Positions 42,735 to 51,832 of a DNA stretch of 64,000 bases are shown piece by piece. Below the pieces are notes generated by a model that saw nothing but the letters and a program-made list of their open reading frames with translations, did no database searches and was not told the DNA's origin. How positions within the stretch are numbered: position 1 is the stretch's first letter; each line of letters starts with the position of its first letter. The DNA comes from Leptothermofonsia sichuanensis E412 (GTDB lineage Bacteria > Cyanobacteriota > Cyanobacteriia > Leptolyngbyales > Leptolyngbyaceae), in contig NZ_CP072600.1 of the NCBI RefSeq assembly GCF_019891175.1, positions 6,076,001 through 6,140,000 on the forward strand, given 5' to 3'. Both the position numbers and the translations under genes were made by a program.

Positions 42735-44060
42735 TTAAAGCAGGGCGGCTGCCCGCTCTGCCAGACTGGAACGCTCCCCCTTCAGCAACGTAATATGCCC
42801 TGCCAGGGGTTCCCCTTTAAACTTCTCGACAATGTAAGTCAGCCCATTGCTGGCAGCATCCACATAGGGATTGTCAATCTGATCAGGGTCGCCAGTCAGG
42901 ACAACTTTGGTGTTTTCTCCAGCACGGGTGAGGATTGTCTTCACCTCATGGGGCGTGAGGTTTTGGGCTTCATCCACCACAAAAAATTGCTTGGGGATTG
43001 TGCGCCCACGGATATAGGTCAATGGTTCAATCTGTAGCAACCCCTGTTCAATCAACTCCTCATGGCCCCGTCGCCAGTGGGCAGGTTTACCGGCAGATTC
43101 CTGGGTTCCCAGGATCAGATCAAAGTTATCGTAGAGGGGTTGCATCCAGGGTGTCAGTTTTTCGCTAATGTCCCCTGGCAGATAACCAATATCCCGCCCC
43201 ATTGGCACCACGGGTCGGGAAATCAACAACCGACTGTAAAGGTGCTCATCTGCGACTTTCTGGAGTCCAGCCGCGATCGCCAGCAGGGTTTTCCCTGTCC
43301 CGGCAGTGCCCACCAGTGTGACCAGTTGGATGGAGTCTCGCAATAGCAAATCAAGGGCAAACTTCTGCTCCCGGTTGCGTGGATAAATGCGAGAAACACC
43401 GTGGTGGGGAATTTTAGTCAGCGGAACAATCTTGCCACTCTCACCATCGACAATTGCCAGCGCTGTGTGGGAAGGATTGGACTCATTCACCAGGGTTAAT
43501 GCCTGATTGGGGAAAAGCGGCAGATCCAGCGTAATTCCCCCCTGTTTGAACAGGTGATCAATCTGCCCGACAGTGACTGCAATCTCTGCCATGCCCGTAT
43601 ACAGCCCTCCAACATCTACTTTGTCAGTTTCGTAATCCTCAGCCGCCAGCCCCAACGCATCTGCTTTAATGCGCAGATTGGTATCTTTGCTGACCAGCAC
43701 AACTGGATAGAATCCCTGGCGCTGGAGTTCCAGGGCAACCGCCAGAATCATGTTGTCGCCGTTCCCGTGAGCGAGTTCAGTAGGCAGTTCCTTCAGCGTT
43801 TCTTGATGGCAGAGGGCGACTCGTAAACTGCCACCACCATTAATTGGTACCCCCTCGGTGAGCCGTCCCAACTGCCGCAGTTCGTCCAGCTTACGTGAGG
43901 CCTGGCGGGCATTCCGTCCAGTCATTTCAGGCTGTTTTTTGAACCGATCCAGTTCCTCGATGATAGTAATTGGCAAAATTACATCGTTGTCCTTAAAGCG
44001 CACCATAGCCGATGGGTCATGCAAAAGGACATTGGTATCGAGGACAAAGGCTTTTTTCAT
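42735..44060 (-). CDS. PIN-domain plus PhoH-type ATPase
   Basis: A 441-residue fusion of an N-terminal PIN RNase domain (FVLDTNVLLHDPSAM, with the conserved Asp) and a C-terminal PhoH ATPase. The ATPase has Walker [16 protein letters not shown] and Walker B QFFVVDEAQN. This PhoH2-like arrangement is an RNA helicase/RNase linked to stress. The segment RSGRTIPKQFF and LTGDPDQIDNPYVDA fit. The start is ATG 44060; a TTG 6 bp upstream is less likely. Confidence 0.92.
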   Translation of the reverse strand: MKKAFVLDTNVLLHDPSAMVRFKDNDVILPITIIEELDRFKKQPEMTGRNARQASRKLDELRQLGRLTEGVPINGGGSLRVALCHQETLKELPTELAHGNGDNMILAVALELQRQGFYPVVLVSKDTNLRIKADALGLAAEDYETDKVDVGGLYTGMAEIAVTVGQIDHLFKQGGITLDLPLFPNQALTLVNESNPSHTALAIVDGESGKIVPLTKIPHHGVSRIYPRNREQKFALDLLLRDSIQLVTLVGTAGTGKTLLAIAAGLQKVADEHLYSRLLISRPVVPMGRDIGYLPGDISEKLTPWMQPLYDNFDLILGTQESAGKPAHWRRGHEELIEQGLLQIEPLTYIRGRTIPKQFFVVDEAQNLTPHEVKTILTRAGENTKVVLTGDPDQIDNPYVDAASNGLTYIVEKFKGEPLAGHITLLKGERSSLAERAAALL

Positions 44061-44087
44061 GGGCAAGCAAAGACGGATTTAGAATCC

Positions 44088-44185
44088 CTGGTGGTCTGTC
44101 ACGAATTATTTGTGGGTTGAAAGCCCTAAAATAACAATCTTTTCTCTATTCCAGACTCACAAATACAAAGGAGATAAACCACTAG
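44088..44185. repeat. CTAGTGG-type element, family B copy 2
   Basis: 98 bp from CTGGTGGTCTGTCACGAATT to GATAAACCACTAG. The right-hand CTAG lies 1 bp before the CTAG that starts the next element. Confidence 0.7.
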
Positions 44186-44186
44186 T

Positions 44187-44310
44187 CTAGTGGATTGCGG
44201 CAGAAGTTTTTCACCACAAAGACACAAAGGAACACAAAGTTTCTGAGTGCGCTTTGTGTCTTTGTGGTTCAACCTGAAACTGGCGAGTTATTTTCGCCAA
44301 CCTGCACTGG
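44187..44310. repeat. ACCACAAAG-type element, family C copy 1
   Basis: From CTAGTGGATTGCGGCAG to CCTGCACTGG. The inner arms are CACCACAAAGACACAAAGGA and CTTTGTGTCTTTGTGGTT, with the outer inverted pair near the ends. The shortest complete copy, without the nested element found in the two others. Confidence 0.75.
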
Positions 44311-44355
44311 AGCATGAGGGAAGCTTGGAGAATGGTTTTAGATGCCGGACGCTGC

Positions 44356-45186
44356 CTAACCCTTTACCCCACTCCCTGCTTCGGTCGGTACCACATAGCG
44401 CTGCATCACCATAAAAAACAAAATAATTGGCACAATCGAAATTACTGAACCCGCGGCAACCAGTCGCCAGTCCAGGTTTAACTGCCCCGCCAACTGTGCC
44501 ACCCCCAGGGGCAGGGTGTAATACTCCGGGCGATCCAGCACAATCAGGGGCCATAGAAAATCACTCCAGGAGCCGATGAAGACAAAAATTGCCAGGGTTA
44601 CCAGGGCAGGACGAATCGACGGAATCATGACATACCACCACAGCCCCAGTTCTGAACAGCCATCCATCCGGGCGGCTTCCTCCAGTTCTTTTGGGACCCC
44701 CTGAAACGCCTGCCGCAGCAGAAAGATGCCAAATGCAGAGGCGATCGCTGGAAAAATCAGCCCCAGGTAGGTGTTGCGTAATCCCAATTGCACAGTCAAC
44801 ACGTACAACGGAATCATCACAATCTGAAACGGAATCATAATGGTGCAGACAATCGCGATAAAAATTCCCCCTCGTCCCCAAAAGCTTAGGCGAGCCAGAG
44901 GGTAGGCAGCTAATGCACAGAACAGCAAATTTAAACAGACGGTCAGGACTGCCACCAGCGTACTGTTGAACAGGTAGCGCCCAAAGGGATTGGTCTGCCA
45001 GACCTGAACAAAATTTTCCAGGGTCGGCTGGCTGGGTAACAGCCTTGGAGGATATTGAAAGATATTTTCGCTGGGCGACTTCAGCGACGTGCTGACCAGC
45101 CACACCAGGGGAACCAGCATGACAACCGCGATCGCCCCCAGCACCAGGTACATCCAGATATTCCGCCAGTATCGAGTCCGTTTCAT
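44356..45186 (-). CDS. Carbohydrate ABC transporter permease (MalG type)
   Basis: A 276-residue inner-membrane permease with six helices. The segment TLENFVQVWQTNPFGRYLFN and the ABC-contact motif EEAARMDGCSELGLWW (EAA loop) are typical of MalG-like sugar permeases. The substrate is unknown. No MalF partner, binding protein or ATPase is adjacent; a MalF/MalG pair lies at 56.5-58.3 kb. Its ATG overlaps the stop of the CPBP gene (TAATG), which indicates translational coupling. Confidence 0.9.
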   Translation of the reverse strand: MKRTRYWRNIWMYLVLGAIAVVMLVPLVWLVSTSLKSPSENIFQYPPRLLPSQPTLENFVQVWQTNPFGRYLFNSTLVAVLTVCLNLLFCALAAYPLARLSFWGRGGIFIAIVCTIMIPFQIVMIPLYVLTVQLGLRNTYLGLIFPAIASAFGIFLLRQAFQGVPKELEEAARMDGCSELGLWWYVMIPSIRPALVTLAIFVFIGSWSDFLWPLIVLDRPEYYTLPLGVAQLAGQLNLDWRLVAAGSVISIVPIILFFMVMQRYVVPTEAGSGVKG

Positions 45187-46106
45187 TAATCAACCCCTGG
45201 TAGCGGTTTTTTTTGTGCCAGCGATCGCAGAATCCATAACAAGCCACAGAGAAAGACAAAACCCATGACACCTGCCAGGGGATTGTGATCAATGCCTGTC
45301 ACCCAGGCAGGAACGCGACCAGTATACCCAACTAACTGCCCCACATTAATGATGTAGTAGCCCCAGACCAGACCCGCATGAAGCCCCATCGGTAGACCCA
45401 ATCGTCCCCGATAGAATCCCCCTTCCCAGTTGCTACGGGAGCGTTTTGCCCAGACAAAGGTTGCCCCCAGCATGAGTAGTGCTGGAAACGTGATCACGGT
45501 CCGCCGCAATTCTTCTAACGGTTTGATGAAATGCAGGGCAGCAAAAATCGCGGCATTGCTCCAGAGGGCAACCACCGCCGGGTAATCCTGCTCCAACTCA
45601 CCCAGGAGCCATCCCCGGAAGAACAGTTCTTCGGCAAAGCCAATGCCCAGTGACACCAGCAACCCTTCCAGAATCACGCGCACCAGATCGGGGGCAGGCG
45701 GTTTCCAGACCAGCCAGCCAAGCCAGCCCTGGGTAAGGAACAGGGCAAATAAACTCAACAAGCCGACCGCCACCCCTGTCAACGCCTCTAACCCATTACG
45801 GCGAGTAAACTCCAGACCGTAACGCCACAGCAAATCGGAGCGTCCATAGACATGCTGCCCCCACTGCCGTATCAGCCAGATGAACTCCCCGTACAGGAGC
45901 AGCAGCGTGGCGATACTGGCAGTGTTTTGAACACGGTCTGGAGAGCCGCCCCATTGGGCGATCGCAAGGTAAATTAAACCCGCCAGAGGCAGCCACAGAA
46001 CCAGTAATCCGGCTAAAAAAACCCCCAGCCTCACAGGAGCCGGATACCGGGATAGCCTGGAAAAAATGATTTTCAACCGCCCTCTCTGGCTATTCGTCCG
46101 GTTCAA
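45186..46106 (-). CDS. CPBP-family intramembrane glutamic protease
   Basis: A 306-residue membrane protein with about seven hydrophobic helices. The active-site pair is present: FAEELFFRGWLLGEL (EExxxR) and the His-containing segment AALHFIKPLEELRR, followed by WAKRSRSNWEGG. These are the marks of CAAX-like (CPBP) proteases, some of which act in prenyl-protein processing or bacteriocin immunity. The start is tentative: TTG 46106, inside the clpS 3' end, with no strong ribosome site. It is followed in overlapping frames by a sugar permease. Confidence 0.82.
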   Translation of the reverse strand: MNRTNSQRGRLKIIFSRLSRYPAPVRLGVFLAGLLVLWLPLAGLIYLAIAQWGGSPDRVQNTASIATLLLLYGEFIWLIRQWGQHVYGRSDLLWRYGLEFTRRNGLEALTGVAVGLLSLFALFLTQGWLGWLVWKPPAPDLVRVILEGLLVSLGIGFAEELFFRGWLLGELEQDYPAVVALWSNAAIFAALHFIKPLEELRRTVITFPALLMLGATFVWAKRSRSNWEGGFYRGRLGLPMGLHAGLVWGYYIINVGQLVGYTGRVPAWVTGIDHNPLAGVMGFVFLCGLLWILRSLAQKKPLPGVD

Positions 46107-46371
46107 TGGTGCTGCTTAAGCCGTGGCTTTTCAGCATCTCGCAGTAGAATTCAGCATGTTCCTGGGCACAGGTGATGACCAGCGCTAACCCATTGGTGTG
46201 AGCCTCCATCATAATATCGACGGCTTGAGGCTGGGTCAGGTTGGGCACAGTTTTCAGCAAAACCTGTACCACATGCTCCATTGAGTTGTAATCGTCATTG
46301 TGAAGCAAAACCCGGTAGCGGGGTGCAAGCTTCCTTACCGTTGAACGCTGTTCAAGGGTTTCGACAGACAC
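46090..46371 (-). CDS. clpS: ClpS adaptor for the Clp protease
   Basis: A 93-residue N-end rule adaptor that delivers substrates to ClpC/ClpA. The conserved core is YRVLLHNDDYNSMEHVV, then the hydrophobic pocket and helix region (VLLKTVPNLTQPQAVDIM) and the AEFYCEMLKSHGL end. The frame is open to a TTG at 46404, but a GTG at 46371 with AGAGGAT 7 nt before it gives the usual length. The 3' end overlaps the CPBP gene by 17 bp. Confidence 0.92.
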   Translation of the reverse strand: MSVETLEQRSTVRKLAPRYRVLLHNDDYNSMEHVVQVLLKTVPNLTQPQAVDIMMEAHTNGLALVITCAQEHAEFYCEMLKSHGLSSTIEPDE

Positions 46372-46731
46372 TGCTCTATCCTCTCCGTGAACTATCTGGA
46401 ACAACTGATCAAACTAAACCAAACTCAACAGGGGGATGAGTCAGAAACCGGGTAGACTCCAGAGCCATGTATCCCTGTTGCAAGACTGGCGCGCAGGCTT
46501 TTCGCTGCCCCAGTCAGAGTTTTCACCCATTTTAATATCTAACTGACATCAGACCTGTAATTCGTAGGCCATGCTTCAGTCCGCGATCGCCGCCGACTTC
46601 ACATTGCTTAATTTCCTTTATACCATCCAACCTTTAATCCGGCATCTTCAGTAACAATTTCAGTGTTGTGGCGGTGGAAGCGAAAAGGGGCAACCCCTTA
46701 GAATTGGGATAAAGCGATTGATATTATCTCT
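46372..46731. other. Divergent spacer, clpS and next gene
   Basis: A 360-bp promoter region between divergent genes. It has an HIP1 site near 46581 and no repeat or gene that I can support. Confidence 0.5.
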
Positions 46732-47154
46732 ATGGGCTTTTCATCAAAGCAGGGGTTCTTGCAGGAGCAACCTTTTCAGCCTTGTCAGATTGTTTGTCTG
46801 GAAGATGCAACAGGTTGCCTCTATGCTGAAGTCATCCAGATTGTAGAAGCCCGCCAGATTTGCTGGGTACGTCCTCTGCTCCTTACGCTGAAAGCGTCAA
46901 ATATTGATTGTTGGGAGGAAAACAAATCCCATTCCTGGTATGACCTTCGTTCAGGATCTGATTTGTTCTATCCGCTGGCACTTTTCCGAGCGGCCCTGGA
47001 CACTGAAATTCTCCCTCTCCTTTCCGCTCTCTATGCTTCAGACACAGGCTCAGGTGGAGAACCCGTCGATCAAACTGGGCATCACCAGCTTCGTCAGTTC
47101 ATTCAATCAGTCTGGCAGAGCTACCCCGATGCTTTTGGAGCATTATCTGCTTAG
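46732..47154 (+). CDS. Conserved-looking protein of unknown function
   Basis: 140 residues. The core (QPCQIVCLEDATGCLYAEVI, then ICWVRPLLL and WYDLRSGSDLFYPLALFR) suggests a small beta-barrel followed by a helix. No signal or membrane part. I recognise it only as a type found in cyanobacteria. The ATG at 46732 is the first of the frame. Confidence 0.6.
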   Translation: MGFSSKQGFLQEQPFQPCQIVCLEDATGCLYAEVIQIVEARQICWVRPLLLTLKASNIDCWEENKSHSWYDLRSGSDLFYPLALFRAALDTEILPLLSALYASDTGSGGEPVDQTGHHQLRQFIQSVWQSYPDAFGALSA

Positions 47155-47194
47155 TTCCAACGATGCAGGTTTACTACGGCGGCTCAATTAGAAC

Positions 47195-47245
47195 GATCAG
47201 CTCAGTAATATTCAGCTCAGTAATAGTAATATTCAGCTCAGTAAT
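47195..47245. repeat. Short tandem repeat after the 46732 gene
   Basis: The unit (A)TTCAGCTCAGTAAT occurs at 47195 (variant), 47210 and 47231. A second small duplication of ATTCAACAGTCA follows near 47281. Confidence 0.7.
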
Positions 47246-47420
47246 ATAGCGGTAGCCATCCAGGTCAGGACAGATTAGAACATTCAACAGTCATATTCAA
47301 CAGTCACTCTCTCTTCCCTGCCTCCGTCCCCTATCCCCTGTCATCATGCGCACGCTTTCCAGACTCAGCCCACTCAGACTTACATCCTTTCAGAGGACTG
47401 ACAATTCCTATGGACAGGTC

Positions 47421-47615
47421 TTACGGACTGGGCACCAACTGAATCCTTCCAGAATCCATTTCATCCATCAGCAGCTCAAGCGCCTCATAATCGACATCTG
47501 AAATGTGACCTAACCGAGTCAACTCATAATTGATCTCATTTTCAATGTCAGGCGTCAACTTTCTGATATGAAGGGCTTTTTCTACAAGCTGCCGTATAAT
47601 CGCTGAGTTTTTCAT
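47421..47615 (-). CDS. Small protein of unknown function
   Basis: 64 residues, mostly helical: KNSAIIRQLVEKALHIRKL, then ENEINYELTRLGHISD and YEALELLMDEMDSGRI. It looks like the small regulatory or antitoxin-sized proteins frequent in cyanobacteria. I place the start at ATG 47615, since a longer frame to 47690 adds a segment leading into a perfect palindrome. No toxin gene is adjacent. Confidence 0.55.
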   Translation of the reverse strand: MKNSAIIRQLVEKALHIRKLTPDIENEINYELTRLGHISDVDYEALELLMDEMDSGRIQLVPSP

Positions 47616-47689
47616 TGGATATAGTAGGAACTCTAAGTCTAAATTCTCTACTGACTGACGGCTGAACGGCGTGATCTGAAACGCCCCCA

Positions 47690-47713
47690 TTCAGTGATTT
47701 AAATCACTGAATC
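47690..47713. promoter_or_regulatory. Perfect 24-bp palindrome upstream of a small gene
   Basis: ATTCAGTGATTT (47690-47701) is followed immediately by its exact complement AAATCACTGAAT (47702-47713). It lies 75 bp upstream of the 47615 start, a good place for a dimeric repressor's operator. Confidence 0.55.
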
Positions 47714-47774
47714 ACAGTTGGATTATCTTACAAATTTTTTATGGATATTGATATTTCCGATTAGAAAACTTTGC

Positions 47775-47900
47775 ATTTCCGACGGCTACATAACCTGAAA
47801 TTCACCACAAAGGCACAGAGGGCATAGAGTAATTCCTCTGTGCCCTCTGTGTCTCTGTGGTAGAACACCAGGTTTTTCAGCTTTAATTCACGACCCTTAT
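47775..47900. repeat. ACCACAGAGG-type dispersed repeat, family D
   Basis: ATTCACCACAAAGGCACAGA pairs with CTCTGTGTCTCTGTGGTAGA. The right end (TTTAATTCACGACCC) touches the last codons of chlB. Confidence 0.72.
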
Positions 47901-49423
47901 GCTCCCACCGCTTCCTTAGCCGCGTAGAGGACTTCAGCGGTGATGGTTTCAATGCCGCGATCGCGGGCGAATTTCTCTGTATTTCGTTTCACCTTGCCGC
48001 GTACAAAGCCAGGAATCTTGTTCAGTTCTGCCAGACCATCTTTACTCCAACTCATATCCGAGTCAGCCGTCAGAGCCTTGGTAACCACTTCCTTGGTGTC
48101 GTGACCACCAAAGATTTCCAGCAGGTGGTCTTCCATGCCGAGAGTAAAGGAGTTGTAGATCAGATCCACAATCTGATTGGTGCCTTCGTAGCCGACGAAA
48201 GGCTTGTAGCCGATGGGGAAGTTCTGAATGTGGATGGGGGCAGAAATGACCCCACAGGAAATATCGAGGCGTTTACCAACATGGCGTTCCATCTGGGTGC
48301 CAAAGATGGCAGCGGGTTCAACCCGGGCGATCGCATCCCCCACTTGAGTATGGTCGTCCGTCACGATCACCTCATCGCAGTACTCACTCACCTGTTCCCG
48401 GAACCAGTCAGCATCATATTTACAGTAGGTGCCTGCCCAGACAACATGGATTCCCATTTCCCGTGCCAGGATTTTGGTAATCGCCGCCGCGTGGGTGTTG
48501 TCACCATACACCACAGCCTTCTTGCCTGTCAGGTTCTGGCAGTCGATGGAGCGAGAGAACCAGGCAGCCTGGGAGACATGCAGGGTTTGCTCATTGATGT
48601 AGTCTTCATAGTTCACATCCACCCCCTGCTCGTTCAGAATTTTCTGAATTGCACGCAGGCAGCGGGCAGTTTCAACCACGCCCATGGGAGTAATATCGAC
48701 ATAGGGCATCCCGAATTCCGTGTGCAGATATTCTGCTGCCATGACACCCAGTTCGCGGTAAGGTACCAGGTTAAACCAGGCGCGGGGTAGATTCTTCAGA
48801 TTATGAACCGAAGCCCCCTCTGGCAGAATTTCATTCACCTCGATCCCCAGATCTGCCATCAGGCGCTTAAGTTCAGTGCAGTCATGGTTGTTATGGAAAC
48901 CCAGGGTAGAAATGCCGATGATATTAACCGAGGGCTTTTCGGTTTTCCCCTGGGGCAGGGTTCCTTTCTTGCGGGCTTTTTCGATATAAAACTGAATTAC
49001 CTGATGCAGCGTGCGGTCTGCCGCCTGAAGTTCATTCACCCGGTAATGGTTCACATCTGCCAGCATGACATCGCCCTTTGCTTCTAGCTGGGCGCGATCG
49101 CAGAAATTTTGCAGATCTTCTTGCAGAATGCTGGAGGTGCAGGTAGGAGTCAGGATAATCAGGTCCGGGTGTTCTTCAGAGTCTTTGCGGGTGATGTTAT
49201 CGACCACTTTTTCTTGAGAACCCCGTGCCAGCACATTCCGATCAACAATACTGGCTGTAACGGGGGTAAAGTCACGCTCCCGTTCCAGCATTGAGCGCAT
49301 GACGTTGAAATAGTCATCCCCAAGGGGCGCGTGCATGATGGCATGAACATTCTTAAATGAACTGGCAATGCGAAGGGTGCCGATATGGGCGGGACCTGCA
49401 TACATCCAATAAGCCAATTTCAT
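47897..49423 (-). CDS. chlB: Light-independent protochlorophyllide reductase subunit B
   Basis: A 508-residue subunit of dark-operative protochlorophyllide oxidoreductase (with ChlL and ChlN), which reduces ring D of protochlorophyllide in darkness. The protein is nitrogenase-like. The cluster ligand D36 (PLGDDYF) and C95 (TPTCTSS) match the known cluster-binding positions in this family. The C-terminus ([16 protein letters not shown]) is the usual small domain. Length is normal. chlL and chlN are not adjacent here. The start is ATG 49423. Confidence 0.96.
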   Translation of the reverse strand: MKLAYWMYAGPAHIGTLRIASSFKNVHAIMHAPLGDDYFNVMRSMLERERDFTPVTASIVDRNVLARGSQEKVVDNITRKDSEEHPDLIILTPTCTSSILQEDLQNFCDRAQLEAKGDVMLADVNHYRVNELQAADRTLHQVIQFYIEKARKKGTLPQGKTEKPSVNIIGISTLGFHNNHDCTELKRLMADLGIEVNEILPEGASVHNLKNLPRAWFNLVPYRELGVMAAEYLHTEFGMPYVDITPMGVVETARCLRAIQKILNEQGVDVNYEDYINEQTLHVSQAAWFSRSIDCQNLTGKKAVVYGDNTHAAAITKILAREMGIHVVWAGTYCKYDADWFREQVSEYCDEVIVTDDHTQVGDAIARVEPAAIFGTQMERHVGKRLDISCGVISAPIHIQNFPIGYKPFVGYEGTNQIVDLIYNSFTLGMEDHLLEIFGGHDTKEVVTKALTADSDMSWSKDGLAELNKIPGFVRGKVKRNTEKFARDRGIETITAEVLYAAKEAVGA

Positions 49424-49901
49424 AGGGCGTCTCTCTTAAGGTAGGTAGAAAATTGGGAATCGAGCCGTAAGCCGTTCCTTCAGGTGCCTTGGCAAAGCGT
49501 TTGATCTTAAAGGCTGATCAGACGAACGCCTAACAATTTTCTCAGACATGGCAGCGCTTTGAGCGATCGCTTCAGGGCTGGTTCCTTGTCTTTTGAGAGG
49601 GGGATGAATGTCTGGACTGCCTGCCCTGACTTCATTTGCGTCCAGGCTCAGGCAGGCATCCGCTCAATCTGCTGCAACGATTCTTAATACCCTGAATACA
49701 GGTTAACTCTTCCATTCAGGAGCACCAGAAGGGGCGTCAGATTTGCACTTTTATGCAAAGTCTTCTGACGTTCCCTGGCTTAAACTGGATGCATAAGAGG
49801 GTATATTGACCTGCTGAACTATCCGTCGGTTCCTGGATCGTCATCAGAGATCTTGAGAGTAATTCTGCCCTCGGTGCTGCCATTTAGGGAAGTCTACCTT
49901 G

Positions 49902-49970
49902 AAAGCCTATCCAAAAACGTCTGAAGTTGGGTCATGAGCTTTGGCAGCCAGGTTTTTCCGAATAGGCTTT
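49902..49970. repeat. GCCTATCC hairpin element, family E, degenerate
   Basis: AAAGCCTATCCAAAAAC at the left and TTTTTCCGAATAGGCTTT at the right, 69 bp. It shares ends and length with copies at 50593, 52408 and 56369 but a different centre. Confidence 0.6.
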
Positions 49971-50108
49971 GAGACATATCGGGGTGGCTCTTTTTGCAGA
50001 GTTTTATAAGGGATATCAGTCAGGTTCCTTGACATCATTCCCCAGTAGGTCTGTTACTGAATCTATTTTTGACCTGATGTAGCAACCGGTTCGGGAGTTT
50101 ATTCCCCG

Positions 50109-50435
50109 GTGAACTGCAACCCAGGTTTAGTTTCGTGCGTCCAATGCATGAGTACGCCAGTTGTCTTGAGAACCATGAACAGTCACACTTTGCGATTTCT
50201 AATCCAATTTCTTCAGTCAGGGGGTTCACCTCTGAAAGATAGGCGGTTGATTGCTCGAAGCGTCAGCCTTGTTGGCGTTTTACTGGTGGCGACCACCATG
50301 CTGGGAACCTATGCTCCCCGTAAACCGCGACAACCCCCGCGCAGACCCCCCACTTCTCTGGTTGAACCCCCAGCCGATTTGTCCGCGCTGAGTTATGAGC
50401 CTGGTATCACCTGGAATGCTGAACCGAAGCTCTAG
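50109..50435 (+). CDS. Doubtful small membrane protein
   Basis: A 108-residue frame with one hydrophobic segment (SVSLVGVLLVATTMLGTY) and a Pro/Arg-rich stretch. Its last residues and TAG stop are made by a family A element end. A real gene could begin at ATG 50175 (MNSHTLRFLIQFLQ). I do not recognise it and give it low weight. Confidence 0.3.
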   Translation: MNCNPGLVSCVQCMSTPVVLRTMNSHTLRFLIQFLQSGGSPLKDRRLIARSVSLVGVLLVATTMLGTYAPRKPRQPPRRPPTSLVEPPADLSALSYEPGITWNAEPKL

Positions 50436-50530
50436 TGGTCTGTGAAGAATTATTTTGTGGGTTGAAACCCCCAAAATAATACCCCTTTTCCGTTTCCAGA
50501 CTCACAAATTCAACGGTGACAAGCCACTAG
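50432..50530. repeat. CTAGTGG-ended element, family B copy 3
   Basis: 99 bp with perfect 7-bp ends CTAGTGG and CCACTAG. It shares both terminal CTAGs with its neighbours: a family A remnant on the left (50411-50435) and a family C element on the right. Confidence 0.78.
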
Positions 50531-50719
50531 TGCAGGTTGCCAAAAATAACCCGCCAGTTTTAGCTTGAACCACAAAGACACAAAGCGCACGAAAAGCCTA
50601 TCCGAAAAGCCCCAATGGACAAAGCTTAACTCCAGATGAGGAAGTTTTCGGATAGGCTTTAGGAAACGTTGTGTCCCTTCGTGCCTTTGTGGTGAAAAAC
50701 TTCTGCCTTCTTGCACTAG
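50527..50719. repeat. ACCACAAAG-type element, family C copy 2, with nested family E
   Basis: From CTAGTGCAGGTTGCC to CTTGCACTAG, 193 bp. The arms GAACCACAAAGACACAAAG and CTTCGTGCCTTTGTGGTGAA are separated by a 68-bp family E element (50593-50660). The right CTAG supplies the TAG stop of fabD. Confidence 0.8.
50593..50660. repeat. GCCTATCC hairpin element, family E copy 1 (nested)
   Basis: AAAGCCTATCCGAAAA and TTTTCGGATAGGCTTT are perfect inverted ends around a conserved centre (CCCCAATGGACAAAGCT). It lies inside the loop of family C copy 2. Confidence 0.85.
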
Positions 50720-51603
50720 GATGCAGGGGGCAGGTCTGCCAGACTGCCAATGTTTTCCAGAATCAGGTTGGGGCTGGTACGTTTAATGATCCCGGTCAAC
50801 ACTTTTCCTGGACCGACTTCGATCACCCGCTCGATTCCTTCTTCTGGCATTCTGAGGGATATTTCACGCCAGCGGACAGTACCCGTCATTTGACGATTAA
50901 GGCGATCTTTCAAAACCTGAGCGTCGGTGGCAGGAGTGGGGTCAACGTTGGACAATACAGGTACCTGAGCGGTTGAGAATGGAACCGTGTCCAGTTCCTT
51001 TTGAAACGCGGCGGCGGCAGTTGCCATCAAGGGAGAGTGGAAAGCTCCACTCACATTTAGCTTCACGGCTTTCTTTGCCTTGACACTCCCGATAATCGCT
51101 TCAACGGCGGCAGGGGTGCCTGAAATGACCACCTGACCGGCATTGTTATCGTTTGCCAGAACAGCATCAGGGGTTTGTTGAAGTTGCTCTGCTAATTGAT
51201 CACGGTCAAAACCTAACAAGGCTGCCATCATGCCATCAGAGGCACTATCCATGAGTTCTGCGCGACGCTTGATCAACCGCAACCCATCATCAAAACTGAA
51301 GACCCCGGCAGTGTAAAGGGCTGCATACTCCCCCAGACTATGACCCGCCACAAAGTCTGGTTGGTGCCCGCACTCCTTCAGCCAGTCAGCCAGGATGGTT
51401 TCTACCACATAGAGACAGGGCTGGGTATACAGGGTGCGTGACAGCTTATCTTCTTCGCTCTGGCAAATCTCGACAACAGACCAGCCCAGGATAGCGTTTG
51501 CCTGATCAAATCTTGCTTTTCCTTCAGGCAGATCGAGCAGGTCCATGCCCATCCCTGCTGCCTGTGAACCCTGGCCAGGAAACACCCACGCTGTTTTAGT
51601 CAT
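50716..51603 (-). CDS. fabD: Malonyl-CoA:ACP transacylase
   Basis: A 295-residue fatty-acid synthesis enzyme that loads malonyl groups on acyl carrier protein. The motifs are FPGQGSQ, the active-site S89 in AGHSLGEY and the catalytic H189 in GAFHSPLM. The ATG at 51603 is preferred over one 12 bp upstream. The gene is not next to fabH here. Its TAG stop is the end of a CTAG that bounds a family C element. Confidence 0.95.
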   Translation of the reverse strand: MTKTAWVFPGQGSQAAGMGMDLLDLPEGKARFDQANAILGWSVVEICQSEEDKLSRTLYTQPCLYVVETILADWLKECGHQPDFVAGHSLGEYAALYTAGVFSFDDGLRLIKRRAELMDSASDGMMAALLGFDRDQLAEQLQQTPDAVLANDNNAGQVVISGTPAAVEAIIGSVKAKKAVKLNVSGAFHSPLMATAAAAFQKELDTVPFSTAQVPVLSNVDPTPATDAQVLKDRLNRQMTGTVRWREISLRMPEEGIERVIEVGPGKVLTGIIKRTSPNLILENIGSLADLPPAS

Positions 51604-51742
51604 TGTGCCATCCATCTCATCGAATACCGTTTAGTTATTGTACGAGTTCGTGCGATCGCCAGCCTAGACGATTCTCAGAGCAGCCTTTATTGGCTCAGCA
51701 ATGATCAGGCTGGTATTTCTCTGGCGTGCTGGGGAGTGAGGA

Positions 51743-51800
51743 TTGTATGACCTGAAATTCACCACAGAGGCACAGAGAACACAGAGCCTTCTGTGCCAAG
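51743..51800. repeat. ACCACAGAGG-type dispersed repeat, family D, partial
   Basis: TTGTATGACCTGAAATTCAC then CACAGAGGCACAGAGAACAC. It supplies the spurious N-terminal extension of the next frame. Confidence 0.65.
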
Positions 51801-51832
51801 ATGGGAGAAGTGTCTACTGGAATGCCTGCTCC

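Larger units (their letters stand above)
44061..44355. other. Spacer filled by two mini-elements
   Basis: Almost all of this 295-bp gap is made of a family B element followed directly by a family C element. No gene is seen. Confidence 0.65.
49424..50715. other. Long intergenic region between chlB and fabD
   Basis: About 1.3 kb. It includes the chlB promoter region, an imperfect hairpin around 49733-49770 (CGTCAGA and TCTGACG arms), a degenerate family E element (49902-49970), one doubtful small frame (50109-50435) and a run of abutting mini-elements of families A, B, C and E (50411-50719). Confidence 0.6.
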
